A DNA stretch of 64,000 nt from VRUE01 sp963728365 (GTDB lineage: Bacteria > Actinomycetota > Thermoleophilia > Solirubrobacterales > 70-9). The notes below the pieces were generated by a model, which saw only the letters and a list, made by a program, of their open reading frames with translations, had not been told where the DNA came from and made no database searches. The stretch is from NCBI GenBank assembly GCA_963728365.1, contig CAVSJI010000003.1, forward strand, positions 62,001-126,000. The letters are read 5' to 3'. Below are positions 25,954 through 35,151 of the stretch, piece after piece; position 1 is the first letter of the stretch, and the number at the start of each line of letters is the position of its first letter. Both the position numbers and the translations under genes were made by a program.

Positions 25954-27132
25954 TTACAACCCCATCAACTTCCCCAGGATCTCCTTCATCACCTCGTCCG
26001 TGCCGCCGCCGATTGGGCCTAGGCGGGCGTCGCGTACTGCTCGCTCTATGCCGTACTCGCGCATGTAGCCGTAGCCGCCGTGGATCTGGAGGGACTGGTC
26101 GGCTATCTCGAGGACGGCTCGTTGGGTGACGAGCTTGGCCATGGTTACGTCTTTGATGCAGTCCTGGCCTTCGTGGAAGAGGCGGAGGGCGTTGTAGGTG
26201 AGGGCTCTGCTCATCTCGGCCTTGGTCGCCATCTCGGCTACGTGGTGGCGGATCGCCTGGAACTTGCCGATCGGGCGACCGAAGGCTTCGCGCTCCTTCG
26301 CGTACTCGACGGTCACCTGGATCAGGCGCCGCATCGCGCCGACGGCGCCGATCGCCATCAGCAGGCGCTCCCAGGCGAAGTTGGCCATGATCAGGTGGAA
26401 GCCCTTGTTCTCCTCGCCCAGCAGGTTCTCCTCGGGGACCTCGACGTCGGTGAAGGAGAGCTCTCCCGTGTCGGAGGAGTGCCAGCCCATCTTCTCCAGC
26501 TTCTGGGCCACCTCGTAGCCTGGCATCTCGCGCTCGAGGACGAGGAAGGAGATGCCGCCATGGCCGCCCTCTTTCGTCGTCTTCACGGCGCAGACGAGGA
26601 AGTCGGCGCGGACGCCGTTGGTGATGAAGGTCTTCGAGCCGTTGACGACGTAACCGCCGTCGACCTTCCGGGCGAAGGTGGAGATGCCGGCGACATCGGA
26701 GCCCGCGCCGGGCTCGGTGATCCCCAGCGCGCCGATCTTCTCGCCGGCGATCCCCGGGACCAGCCAGCGCTGCTTCTGCTCCTCGCTGCCGAAGTTGAAG
26801 ATCGGCGGCATCGCGATCGAGGTGTGGGCGTTGAGACCGGCGGCGACGCCCCCCGAGCCGCCGCTGCGTGCCAGCTCCTCGACCCAGACCGCGTCATGCA
26901 GGTGGGTGCCGCCCTGGCCGCCGTAGGACTCGGGGAACTTGAGCCCCAGGAAGCCGAGCTCCGCGCAGCGTCCGTAGAGTTCACGGGGGAATTCGCGGGC
27001 TGCCTCCCACTCGTCGACGTTGGGCGCGATCTCCCTGACGACGAAACGGCTGACGGTCTCACGCAGCTCCTCGTGCTCCTCGCCGAATGGCGGCAGCACT
27101 GCGCGCGTCCCGGTGTCCTTGATTACGGTCAT
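25954..27132 (-). CDS. Acyl-CoA dehydrogenase
   Basis: 392 aa from the ATG at 27132. Signature ALGITEPGAGSDVAGI (FAD/substrate binding), then GSKTFITNG, and REAFGRPIGKFQAIRHHVAEM in the C-terminal domain. GGYGYMREYGIERAVRDARLGPI precedes the tail GGGTDEVMKEILGKLMGL. The usual catalytic glutamate position in short/medium-chain enzymes falls at the YMREYGIER region. FAD-dependent alpha,beta-desaturation of an acyl-CoA. Its 3' end borders the IS-bearing island, and short copies of its tail-like sequence recur at 20739 and 22158. Confidence 0.93.
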   Translation of the reverse strand: MTVIKDTGTRAVLPPFGEEHEELRETVSRFVVREIAPNVDEWEAAREFPRELYGRCAELGFLGLKFPESYGGQGGTHLHDAVWVEELARSGGSGGVAAGLNAHTSIAMPPIFNFGSEEQKQRWLVPGIAGEKIGALGITEPGAGSDVAGISTFARKVDGGYVVNGSKTFITNGVRADFLVCAVKTTKEGGHGGISFLVLEREMPGYEVAQKLEKMGWHSSDTGELSFTDVEVPEENLLGEENKGFHLIMANFAWERLLMAIGAVGAMRRLIQVTVEYAKEREAFGRPIGKFQAIRHHVAEMATKAEMSRALTYNALRLFHEGQDCIKDVTMAKLVTQRAVLEIADQSLQIHGGYGYMREYGIERAVRDARLGPIGGGTDEVMKEILGKLMGL

Positions 27133-27163
27133 CCTGCCGAGGCGCACATCATCGCCTAAACCG

Positions 27164-28435
27164 ATGGACCACACGACCCTCAGCCTGATCACGATCCCGC
27201 TCTTCACCGGGGCGATCGGCTACGTGACCAACTGGAGCGGCGTCTGGATGCTCTTCTACCCGGTGCGCTTCGCCGGCTTCAAGGTGCCCGGTCTGGCCGC
27301 CTTCGCCAACGTGATGCCGCGGCGGATCCAGCAGATCCCCGGGCTTGGCCAGGGCGGACTCGGCTGGCAGGGGATCGTCCCCTCGCGGGCGGCGAAGATG
27401 GGGTCGATCGCGGTCGACAAGGGGATCGCCAAGCTCGGCGGGCCCGGCGACTTCTACCGCCAACTCGACCCCGAGCTGATCGCCGAGCAGATCCTCAAGT
27501 CGGCGCGGGGGGAGGTCCATGACGTGGTCGAGCGGATCATGGAGCGCGAGCGCCCGCAGCTCTGGCACGACCTGCCGCCGCGGGTGCGCGCCGCCGTGCA
27601 CGCCCGCGTCCAGGAGCAGCTGCCCGAAATCGTCCGCACGATCACGGAGGAGATCGGCACCCACGCCGACGACCTGATCGACGTCAAGCTGATGGTGATC
27701 CGCCGGATCGAGTCGAACCCCGAGCTGGCCAACCGGATCTTCCTCGAGGTCGGCAGCCGAGAGCTGCGCTTCATCGTCAACTTCGGGTTCTTCTTCGGCT
27801 TCCTGCTCGGCGTGCCGACCGCTTTCCTCACCCAGGAGGTGCTGACCCAGTGGTGGGTTCTGCCGATCGCGGGCGTGCTGATCGGCTACACGACCAACCT
27901 GATCGGGATCCGGATGATCTTCGAGCCGGTGCGCCCGCGGGCGTTCGGCCGCTTCCGCCTGCAGGGCCTCTTCCTCAAGCGCCAGCCCGAGGTCGCGGGG
28001 GTCTACGCGGACATCATCGCCGACGACATCGTGACCATGAGCAACATCGGCGAGGACCTGATGCACGGCCCCAACTCCGACCGCACCCGGCGGCTGATCG
28101 AGGTCGCCCTGGGCCCCGCCGTCGACCGGGCGGTTGGCCGCGTCCGACCGGCCGTCCGGGTCGCCGTCGGCGCCCGCGAGTACGACGCGATCCGCACCTC
28201 GGTCGCCGTCGAGGCGGCCGACTACACCGTCACGCCGCTCGCCGACGCCGAGTTCAACGCCTCCCAGAGCGACGGAATCCGCGAATACGTCGCCAAGCAG
28301 ATGCGGGTGATGGACCCGGCTGACTTCTCGGAGATGCTGCGCACGGCGATGCGCGAGGACGAGTGGCTGCTCTACCTGCACGGCGCCGTACTCGGATTCG
28401 GCGCGGGCCTGCTACACCTCGCCATCTTCGGATGA
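27164..28435 (+). CDS. DUF445 family membrane protein
   Basis: 423 aa. Starts with LITIPLFTGAIGYVTNWSGVWMLFYPV, repeated in the middle as VLPIAGVLIGYTTNLIGIRMIFEPV; this duplicated G-Y-x-T-N motif is the DUF445 hallmark. A third hydrophobic helix closes the protein (LHGAVLGFGAGLLHLAIFG). Large helical regions lie between, so both ends sit in the membrane. The function of the family is unclear. It overlaps the next gene by 4 bases (ATGA), and the divergent acyl-CoA dehydrogenase starts 31 bp away. Confidence 0.85.
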   Translation: MDHTTLSLITIPLFTGAIGYVTNWSGVWMLFYPVRFAGFKVPGLAAFANVMPRRIQQIPGLGQGGLGWQGIVPSRAAKMGSIAVDKGIAKLGGPGDFYRQLDPELIAEQILKSARGEVHDVVERIMERERPQLWHDLPPRVRAAVHARVQEQLPEIVRTITEEIGTHADDLIDVKLMVIRRIESNPELANRIFLEVGSRELRFIVNFGFFFGFLLGVPTAFLTQEVLTQWWVLPIAGVLIGYTTNLIGIRMIFEPVRPRAFGRFRLQGLFLKRQPEVAGVYADIIADDIVTMSNIGEDLMHGPNSDRTRRLIEVALGPAVDRAVGRVRPAVRVAVGAREYDAIRTSVAVEAADYTVTPLADAEFNASQSDGIREYVAKQMRVMDPADFSEMLRTAMREDEWLLYLHGAVLGFGAGLLHLAIFG

Positions 28436-29223
28436 ACGATGAGATCGACAGGGAGGGCGCCGGGCCGCAGCGCCCGCCGGGGCGGGCCGAGCCCGAGCCG
28501 ACGCTGGAGGAGTTGCTGCGCGCGGCCCCCGGCCTGGCGCGGATCGCCGCCGGCATCGGCTGGCACGGCACGGTCGAGGCGATCAATGCCTACGCGAACA
28601 GCACCTCGCGGTTGATCCGGGCTGCCTCGCAGGGGGAGTCGACCGCCGAGGCGCTGCAGGAGACGACGGCCGAGCTGCGCGCCTACCTGCGCGAGCTGAT
28701 CGGCGTGCAGGAAGGCTCGCGACCGCCGCGCCGCTCGGGCGACTCCTCGACCGCGGCCCTGCGCCGCCGGGGCGAGGAGCTGCTGCGCCAGTCCGCCGAC
28801 GTCCGCGTCGACGTCGATTCGCACCCGGCCTACATGCGGATCCTCGACGCGCTGGCGCCCGACGAGGCCCGGATCCTCCGCTTCCTCGCCGAAGAAGGCC
28901 CGCGGCCGTCGGTCGACGTGCGCTCCGGCCTGCCGTTCGCCTCCGAGCTGGTCGCCCAGGGCTGCACGATGCTCGCCGAGGAGGCGGGATGCCGCCACGC
29001 CGAGCGCGTCTACGCCTACCTCAACAACCTGCACCGCCTCGGCCTGGTCTGGTTCTCGCACGAGTCTTTGCGCGACTCGCGCCGCTACCAGGTGCTGGAG
29101 GCGCAGCCGGAGGTGACCGAGGCCATGGAGCGGGGCGGGCGGACAGCGCGCACGGTTCGCCGCAGCCTCGTCCTCACCCCGTTCGGCGAGGACTTCTGCG
29201 CCACCTGCCTTCCGCTGGAATAG
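28432..29223 (+). CDS. DUF4393 (Abi-alpha-like) protein
   Basis: 263 aa, soluble. The central part VDSHPAYMRILDALAPDEARILRFLAEEGPRPSVDVR matches the pattern of DUF4393/Abi-alpha proteins, annotated in some genomes as abortive-infection related. The C-terminus holds a winged-helix-like stretch (YLNNLHRLGLVWFS, RYQVLEAQPEV, RRSLVLTPFGEDFC). It is translationally coupled to the DUF445 membrane protein, so the two probably work together. A defence role is only a family-level suggestion. Confidence 0.7.
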   Translation: MNDEIDREGAGPQRPPGRAEPEPTLEELLRAAPGLARIAAGIGWHGTVEAINAYANSTSRLIRAASQGESTAEALQETTAELRAYLRELIGVQEGSRPPRRSGDSSTAALRRRGEELLRQSADVRVDVDSHPAYMRILDALAPDEARILRFLAEEGPRPSVDVRSGLPFASELVAQGCTMLAEEAGCRHAERVYAYLNNLHRLGLVWFSHESLRDSRRYQVLEAQPEVTEAMERGGRTARTVRRSLVLTPFGEDFCATCLPLE

Positions 29224-29233
29224 GCGGCTGGGC

Positions 29234-30451
29234 CTAGAGCCCGTAGCTGCGCCCGATCACGTCGAGCATCACCTCGTCGGTGCCGGCGCCGATCCGGTTG
29301 AGGCGCACGTCGCGGAAGGCGCGCTCGATCTCGTACTCCTTCATGTAGCCGTAGCCGCCGAGGATCTGGACCGCGTCGTCGGCCACCTCACAGGCGATCC
29401 GCGAGGCGTAGAGCTTGGCCATCGTGATCTCGCGCACCGGGTACTCGCCGTTGGCGAAGCGCCAGGCGGTTGCGTAGGTGAACTGCTTGGCGGCCTCGGT
29501 CTTGGTCGCCATCTCGGCGATCTTGTGGCGCAGGGCCTGGAATTTGCCGATCGGCCGGCCGAAAGCTTCGCGCTCCTTGGCGTACTCGATCGTCTTCTCG
29601 ATCATCCTCTCGGCCCCCGCGTGGCAGCCGGCGGCTGCGACCAGCCGCTCGCCCTGGAGCTCCCAGGCGATGTGGTAGAAGCCCTTGCCGACTTCGCCGA
29701 GCACGGCGTCGGCCGGCACGCGGACATCTTCGAAGGAGAGCTCACCGGTGTCGGAGGCGTGCATCCCCATCTTCTCCAGCTCGGCCGAGACGGTGAAGCC
29801 GGGCACGTGGTTGCCCTCCTCGTCGCGCAGGGGCAGCACGAAGAGCGTGATGCCCTCGTGGCGGGCGCTGGGGTCGGTCTTGGTGACGAGGACGATGAAG
29901 TCGGCGCGGGGCCCGTTGGTGATGAAGGTCTTGGAGCCGTTGATCACGTATTCGTCGCCGTCGAGGATCGCCGTGGTGCGGATGCCGGCGACGTCGGAGC
30001 CGGCGCCCGGCTCGGTGATCGCGATGCAGCCGACCTTCTCGCCCTTGAGGCCTGGTTCGAGGTAGCGGCGCTTCTGCTCCTCGGTGCCGAGCAGGTGGAT
30101 CGGCGGCAGCACCATGTCGCTCTGCACGGCAAAGCCCATGTTGGTGCCGCCGGAGCCGGAGTAGCTCATGCACTCGGCGCGAACGATCGAGTAGAAGTAG
30201 TCGCCGCCCTGTCCGCCGTACTCCTCGGGGAAGCAGAGGCCGAGGAAGCCGAGGTCTCCCGCCCGCTTCATGATCTCCGAAGGCCAGTAGGTGTCCTCCC
30301 ACTCGTTGCGGTGAGGCCACATCTCCTTTTCGACGAACGAGCGCATCGACTCGCGCAGGTCTTCGTGCTCCTGGCTGAAGATGAAGTGCTTACGTCCCGA
30401 CTCGAAGTCGGGCTTGATGACTTTCGAGCCGTCGGTGGTAGCAGTCGCCAT
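29234..30451 (-). CDS. Acyl-CoA dehydrogenase
   Basis: 405 aa from the ATG at 30451, with GGAGAG just upstream. AITEPGAGSDVAGI, GSKTFITNGPRADFI and REAFGRPIGKFQALRHKIAEM are family signatures, and YGYMKEYEIERAFRDVRLNRIGAGTDEVM completes the C-terminal domain. It is related to, but clearly different from, the enzyme at 25954 (about half of the visible residues agree). Likely desaturates a different acyl-CoA chain length or branched substrate. Divergent from an enoyl-CoA hydratase gene, with hairpin family B copy 1 between them. Confidence 0.93.
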   Translation of the reverse strand: MATATTDGSKVIKPDFESGRKHFIFSQEHEDLRESMRSFVEKEMWPHRNEWEDTYWPSEIMKRAGDLGFLGLCFPEEYGGQGGDYFYSIVRAECMSYSGSGGTNMGFAVQSDMVLPPIHLLGTEEQKRRYLEPGLKGEKVGCIAITEPGAGSDVAGIRTTAILDGDEYVINGSKTFITNGPRADFIVLVTKTDPSARHEGITLFVLPLRDEEGNHVPGFTVSAELEKMGMHASDTGELSFEDVRVPADAVLGEVGKGFYHIAWELQGERLVAAAGCHAGAERMIEKTIEYAKEREAFGRPIGKFQALRHKIAEMATKTEAAKQFTYATAWRFANGEYPVREITMAKLYASRIACEVADDAVQILGGYGYMKEYEIERAFRDVRLNRIGAGTDEVMLDVIGRSYGL

Positions 30452-30480
30452 GGTCTCTCCTCTTTCGCGTGGTCCTCGTC

Positions 30481-30551
30481 CGCACCCCGGGGACGTGCCG
30501 CTACTTAGGTACCACCGGTGGCCCCTAAAGAGCGGCACGTCCCAGAGTGCG
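30481..30551. repeat. Hairpin family B, copy 1
   Basis: Long imperfect hairpin in a divergent promoter region. GGGACGTGCCGCT (30490-30502) pairs with AGCGGCACGTCCC (30531-30543), TTAGG with CCTAA inside, and CCACCGGTGG is a palindrome at the tip. The outer CGCAC..GTGCG also pairs. The core GGGACGTGCCGC recurs in the hairpin at 55314-55375. Confidence 0.8.
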
Positions 30552-30605
30552 GGTGGACAGTAGCACTTCCTACTTTCGGCGCGAGTCGGCTATGGTGCCG
30601 CTTCG

Positions 30606-31388
30606 ATGGACTACGAGGTGGTCAAGTACGAGGTCGCGGGCGGGGTTGCGACGGTGACCCTGAACAACCCCGAGAAGCGCAACATGCTCTCCGGGCAGAT
30701 GCTCGCCGAGCTGGTCGACGCGATGAGGCGGGCGCGGGACGACGAGGAGGCTCGGGCCGTCGTCCTCACCGGCGCCGGTGAGAAGGTCTTCTGCGCGGGA
30801 GCCGACCTGGGCGGCTTCGCCGCCGACGTGCCGCTGGTCGCCAAACACTTCGGCACCGACCTCTTCCTCGAGTACTTCAGGCTGATGCCGCGCCTCGGCA
30901 AGCCGAGCCTCTGCGCCGCCAACGGCCACGTGTTGGCGGGCGGCATGGGACTCGCCCTCTCCTGCGACCTGGTGATCGCCAAGCAGGGCGCGACCTTCGG
31001 CACGCCGGAGATCAACGTCGGCGCCTTCCCCTACATGATCATGGCGATCATCTACCGCAACGTCCCGCGCAAGAAGGTCAACGAGATGATGCTGCTGGGC
31101 GAGCGGCTCAGCGCTGAGGAAGCGGTCGAGTACGGGCTGGCGAACAAGGTCGTGCCGGCGGAGGAGTTCGACGCCGCGGTGGCCGACTGGGCGACGAAGC
31201 TCGCCTCGAAGAGCCCGGTACTGATGCGCCTCGGCCACGACGCGATGTACCGCCAGCAGGACATGGCGGTAGACGACGCGCTCGAGTACCTGCGCGGCCA
31301 GCTCTCCCTGACCTTCTCGACCGAGGACATCGTCGAGGGCGTCAGCGCCTTCTTCGAGAAACGCGACCCGCAGTGGAAGGGACGGTAG
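30606..31388 (+). CDS. Enoyl-CoA hydratase/isomerase family protein
   Basis: 260 aa crotonase-fold enzyme. AVVLTGAGEKVFCAGADLGG gives the first oxyanion-hole segment (CAGADL) and AANGHVLAGGMGLALSCDL the second (AGGMG). TFGTPEINVGAFPYM carries a glutamate at the usual hydratase position. SAEEAVEYGLANKVVPAEEF is the C-terminal family block. It ends TAG overlapping the GTG of the carboxyltransferase gene (TAGTG), so the two are coupled in a catabolic operon running to the MerR gene. Confidence 0.9.
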   Translation: MDYEVVKYEVAGGVATVTLNNPEKRNMLSGQMLAELVDAMRRARDDEEARAVVLTGAGEKVFCAGADLGGFAADVPLVAKHFGTDLFLEYFRLMPRLGKPSLCAANGHVLAGGMGLALSCDLVIAKQGATFGTPEINVGAFPYMIMAIIYRNVPRKKVNEMMLLGERLSAEEAVEYGLANKVVPAEEFDAAVADWATKLASKSPVLMRLGHDAMYRQQDMAVDDALEYLRGQLSLTFSTEDIVEGVSAFFEKRDPQWKGR

Positions 31389-32980
31389 TGGCGACCGATC
31401 AGGAGACGAAGCACCTGCTGCCCGGCGCGGCGCCGCTCGGCGAGCTGACCGAGCAGCTGCACGAGGCGCGTGAGAAGGCCAAGCTCGGCGGCGGCGAGGA
31501 GAAGATCGCCAAGCAGCACGAGCGCGGCAAGCTGACCGCGCGCGAGCGGATTGACCTGCTGGTCGACGAGGGCAGCTTCGTCGAGATGGGCATCCACGGC
31601 CGCCCGCACTTCGCCCAGCGGGCGATGGATGGGAAGGAGGCGCCCGCCGACGGCGTGATCACCGGCTGGGGCGACGTCGACGGCCGCCCCTGCTGCGTCG
31701 CCGCCTACGACTTCACCGTGATGGCCGGCTCGATGGGGATGACCGGCGAGCTCAAGGTCACCCGCCTGCGCGAGATGGCGCTCTCAAAGCGGATGCCCTT
31801 CATCTGGCTGCTCGACTCGGCCGGCGCACGCATCCAGGAGGCCGCCGGCTCGCTCTTCGCCGGCTCCGGCCATCTCTTCCGCGAAGAGGTCGAGATGTCG
31901 GGCGTGATCCCGATGGTCGCGGCGATGATGGGGCCCTGCGCCGCCGGCACCGCTTACATCCCGGCGCTCGCCGACTTCGTGCCGATGGTCTCCGGCCAGG
32001 GCGCGATGGCGCTCGCCGGCCCGCACCTGACCAAGGCCGTTACCGGTGAGGACATCTCGATGGAGGATCTCGGCGGGGCCAAGGTGCACTGCCGCAAGTC
32101 GGGAGTGGGGGACCTCGAGGTCTCCGACGACGAGGCCTGTATTCGCTCCATCAAGCAATACCTCTCCTACTTTCCCTCGAGCTGGGAAGAGAAGCCGCCG
32201 CTGCGCGAGGTCTCAGACCCGGTCGAGCGCGCCTCGGAGAAGCTGATGGAGATCGTCCCCGACTCCTCGCGACAGCCCTACGACATGTACGACGTGATCC
32301 GCGAGATCGTCGACGACGGCGAGTACTTCGACCTGAAGCCGAAGTTCGCAAAGACGCTGATCACCTGCTTCGCCCGCTTCGGCGGCCAGCCGGCGGGGAT
32401 CGTCGCCAACCAGCCCAAGCAGCTGGCCGGGATCCTCGACAACGACTCGGCAGACAAGGCGGCGCGCTTCATCAACCTCTGCGACGCCTTCAACATCCCG
32501 CTCGTCTTCCTCCAGGACGTGCCCGGCTTCATGGTCGGCTCGAAGGTCGAGCACGCCGGGATCATCCGCCACGGCGCGAAGATGCTCTACGCCGTCAGCC
32601 GCGCCACCGTGCCGAAGGTGACGGTGATCGTGCGCAAGGCCTACGGCGCCGGCTACTACGTGATGTGCGGCAAGGCGTATGAGCCCGACCTGATCGTCGC
32701 CTGGCCGGGGGCCGAGATCTCGGTGATGGGCGCCGAGGGCGCCGTCAACATCATCGGCCGCTCGGCGATCGAGGCCTCCGAGGACCCGGAGGCCACCCGC
32801 GAGGCGATGCTGGGCGCGGTGCGCGAGCAGATCGACCCCTACATCGCCGCCGGCAACGCGGTGGTCGACGACATCATCGATCCGCGCGAGACCCGCCCGA
32901 CGATTGCCAAGGCCCTGCGCATGGCCCGCGACAAGCATGTGGAGAAGCCCCGCAAGCGACACGGGGTGATGCCGGTATGA
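31388..32980 (+). CDS. Acyl-CoA carboxylase carboxyltransferase (beta) subunit
   Basis: 530 aa from the GTG at 31388. Two crotonase-like halves: KQHERGKLTARERIDLLVDEGSF in outline, then DSAGARIQEAAGSLFAGSGH in the N-half, and VFLQDVPGFMVGSKVEHAG with KAYGAGYYVMCGKAYEPD and PGAEISVMGAEGAVNII in the C-half. Resembles methylcrotonyl/propionyl-CoA carboxylase beta. It needs a biotinylated alpha subunit; none is adjacent, although a stand-alone biotinyl domain is encoded at 6495. Downstream lies a 12-bp perfect hairpin before the next gene. Confidence 0.92.
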   Translation: MATDQETKHLLPGAAPLGELTEQLHEAREKAKLGGGEEKIAKQHERGKLTARERIDLLVDEGSFVEMGIHGRPHFAQRAMDGKEAPADGVITGWGDVDGRPCCVAAYDFTVMAGSMGMTGELKVTRLREMALSKRMPFIWLLDSAGARIQEAAGSLFAGSGHLFREEVEMSGVIPMVAAMMGPCAAGTAYIPALADFVPMVSGQGAMALAGPHLTKAVTGEDISMEDLGGAKVHCRKSGVGDLEVSDDEACIRSIKQYLSYFPSSWEEKPPLREVSDPVERASEKLMEIVPDSSRQPYDMYDVIREIVDDGEYFDLKPKFAKTLITCFARFGGQPAGIVANQPKQLAGILDNDSADKAARFINLCDAFNIPLVFLQDVPGFMVGSKVEHAGIIRHGAKMLYAVSRATVPKVTVIVRKAYGAGYYVMCGKAYEPDLIVAWPGAEISVMGAEGAVNIIGRSAIEASEDPEATREAMLGAVREQIDPYIAAGNAVVDDIIDPRETRPTIAKALRMARDKHVEKPRKRHGVMPV

Positions 32981-32981
32981 G

Positions 32982-33030
32982 CTTCCGGTGCGCCTTTTGC
33001 GGTCTATGCATACATAAAGCGCACCGGAAG
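32982..33030. repeat. Perfect 12-bp hairpin between operon genes
   Basis: CTTCCGGTGCGC (32982-32993) and GCGCACCGGAAG (33019-33030) around an AT-richer loop containing TATGCATA. It fills the gap between the carboxyltransferase stop (32980) and the Shine-Dalgarno (GGGGGAG) of the next gene. A processing or stability element, or a partial terminator, is plausible. Confidence 0.75.
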
Positions 33031-33038
33031 GGGGAGCG

Positions 33039-33935
33039 ATGAGTCGCTTCGAGGATCCGGTGGTGATCAGCTGCTCGATCAGCGGGGTGATCGCGAACCG
33101 GGACCAGTGCCCGGCGATTCCCTACACCCCGGAGGAGTACGCGGCGGAGGCGCGGCGCGCGATCGACGAGGGCGCCTCGCAGATCCACATCCACGCGCGC
33201 AAACCGGACGGCACGCCCTCTTATGAGGTCGAGGACTTCCAGGCGATCACCGAGGCGATCCTCGCCGAGGTCGGCGACGTGATCGTCAACTACTCGACCG
33301 GGGCGATCGGCATCCCGATCGAGAAGCGGATCGAGTACCTGCGGGCGCTGAAGCCCGACGTCGCGGCGCTCAACATGAGCTCGATGAACTACGCCAAGTA
33401 CAGCCCGCGGCGCAAGGACTTCGTCTTCAAGGCCGTCTTCGAGAACAGCTTCGACACGATCATCGAGTTCCTCACGGCGATGAAGGAGCTAGGGATCAAG
33501 CCCGAGCACGAGTGCTTCGACGCCGGCCACGTCGCCAACCTCGACCCGCTGATCGACATGGGCCTGCTCGACCGCGCGCCGCTGCAGGTTTCGCTGGTGA
33601 TGGGGGTCAACGGCGGCATCCGGCCGACGCCGCGCAACGTCGGCTTCATGGCCGAGCAGGTCCCCGGCGGGGCGGACGGGCCCAACCAGTGGCAGGTGAT
33701 CGGCATCTCCCGCGACCAGTGGAAGCTGCTCGGCGCCTCGCTGGTGCTCGGCGGCAACGTCCGCGCCGGGGTCGAGGACAACCTCTACCTGCCCAACGGC
33801 GAGATGGCCCGCTCCAACGGCGATTTGATCGCCAAGGCCCGGCAGATGGCCGAGGACGCCGGCCGGACGGTGGCGAGCGTCGCCGAGGCGCGCGAGCTGC
33901 TGGGGGTGCCCAAGCGTGACCGGGCTGCCGCTTAG
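33039..33935 (+). CDS. Beta-keto acid cleavage enzyme family (BKACE, DUF849)
   Basis: 298 aa zinc TIM-barrel enzyme. The metal motif HIHARKPDG (HxH) is present after EGASQI, and the opening ISCSISGVIANRDQCPAIPYTPEE is characteristic. FDAGHVANLDPLIDMGLL and MGVNGGIRPTPRNV form substrate-loop regions, and LGGNVRAGVEDNLYL supplies later conserved residues. The family cleaves beta-keto acids with acetyl-CoA to a CoA ester plus acetoacetate (as in lysine fermentation). The substrate here is not predictable. The stop overlaps the next gene by 20 bases. Confidence 0.9.
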   Translation: MSRFEDPVVISCSISGVIANRDQCPAIPYTPEEYAAEARRAIDEGASQIHIHARKPDGTPSYEVEDFQAITEAILAEVGDVIVNYSTGAIGIPIEKRIEYLRALKPDVAALNMSSMNYAKYSPRRKDFVFKAVFENSFDTIIEFLTAMKELGIKPEHECFDAGHVANLDPLIDMGLLDRAPLQVSLVMGVNGGIRPTPRNVGFMAEQVPGGADGPNQWQVIGISRDQWKLLGASLVLGGNVRAGVEDNLYLPNGEMARSNGDLIAKARQMAEDAGRTVASVAEARELLGVPKRDRAAA

Positions 33936-35151
33936 CGACGTCCGCGTCCTCGACCTCACCCGCCTGCTGCCCGGCGGCTTCTGCTCGCTGCTGCTCGCCG
34001 ACCTCGGCGCCGAGGTGCTCAAGGTCGAGGACACCGGCATGGGCGACTACATCCGCTGGGCGCCGCCGTACTACGGGAGCGAGGAGCACCAGGCGCTCGG
34101 CACCCGCTCGGCGCTCTACCTCTCGCTCAACCGCGGCAAGCGCTCGGTGCGGCTCGACCTGAAGCACGAGAAGGGCAGGGAGGCGCTGCTGCGCCTGGTC
34201 GAGAGCCACGACGTCGTGCTCGACGGCTTCCGGCCGGGAGTGCTCGACCGGCTCGGCGTCGGCTACGAGCGGATGCGCGAGGCCAACCCCGGGATCGTCT
34301 TCTGCGCGATCACCGGTTACGGCCAGGACGGTCCCTACGCGCAGCGCGCCGGCCACGACATGAACTACCTCGGCCTGGTCGGTCTGCTCGGCCTGACCGG
34401 CGCCAAGGACGGCCCGCCGGTCCAGTCGGGCGGCCAGATCGCCGACCTCGGCGGCGGCGCCCTGATGGCCGCCTTCGGGGTGATGGCGGCCCTGCACGAG
34501 CGCCGCCACTCCGGCGAAGGACAGCTGGTCGACGTCTCGATGGCTGACGGTGCCCTCGCCTGGCTGGCAATGGTGGCCGGACGCTACTTCTGCGACGCCG
34601 AGGTGCCGCGTCGCGGCGAGCAGCAGCTGGCCGGCGGCCTGCTCTGTTACCTGCCCTATGAGGCGAGCGACGGGTGGGTCACCTGCGGCGCGCTCGAGCC
34701 GAAGTTCTGGGCCGCCTTCTGCAACGGGGTCGAGCGCCCCGACCTGATCGAGTTCCAGTTCGAGCCGCCGCGCTCCGACGCCTGGCGCCAGGTTGCCGAG
34801 GTCTTCCGCTCGCGCAAGCGAGACGAGTGGAAGGCCTTCAACGACGAGCACGACTGCTGCATAGAGCCGGTGCTCGAAATGGACGAGGCGCTCGCCTCGG
34901 AGCTGGTCCGCGCCCGGGAGATGGTCATCGAGGTCGAGCAGCCCGGCCTCGGCACGGTCCGCCAGCTCGGCCACCCGGTGAAGCTGAGTCGCACCCCCGC
35001 CGACCCGACCCGACCGGCCCCGGCCTTCGGCGAGCACACCGAGGAGGTCCTGCGCGAGGCCGGCTACACCGACGCCGAGATCGCCGCGATGCTCGACTCC
35101 GGCGCCGTCGCCGGGCCCTCGGCCGGCGCCGCGGGCACCTTCCGCGCATGA
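33916..35151 (+). CDS. Family III CoA-transferase (CaiB/BaiF type)
   Basis: 411 aa, GTG start inside the 3' end of the BKACE gene. VRVLDLTRLLPGGFCSLLLADLGAEVLKVE is, in outline, the N-terminal family block. SLNRGKRSVRLDLKHEKGRE and FRPGVLDRLGVGYERM follow. The catalytic aspartate lies in RAGHDMNYLG, and VDVSMADGALAW closes the domain. It either moves CoA between carboxylates or, as an alpha-methylacyl-CoA racemase relative, inverts C2. The operon context with the BKACE favours CoA transfer to or from a keto or branched acid. Confidence 0.9.
   Translation: MTGLPLSDVRVLDLTRLLPGGFCSLLLADLGAEVLKVEDTGMGDYIRWAPPYYGSEEHQALGTRSALYLSLNRGKRSVRLDLKHEKGREALLRLVESHDVVLDGFRPGVLDRLGVGYERMREANPGIVFCAITGYGQDGPYAQRAGHDMNYLGLVGLLGLTGAKDGPPVQSGGQIADLGGGALMAAFGVMAALHERRHSGEGQLVDVSMADGALAWLAMVAGRYFCDAEVPRRGEQQLAGGLLCYLPYEASDGWVTCGALEPKFWAAFCNGVERPDLIEFQFEPPRSDAWRQVAEVFRSRKRDEWKAFNDEHDCCIEPVLEMDEALASELVRAREMVIEVEQPGLGTVRQLGHPVKLSRTPADPTRPAPAFGEHTEEVLREAGYTDAEIAAMLDSGAVAGPSAGAAGTFRA

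Noticed and set aside
31388..32980. Calling the carboxyltransferase propionyl- or methylcrotonyl-CoA specific
   Set aside because: The two types cannot be separated from the visible motifs and no alpha subunit is adjacent.
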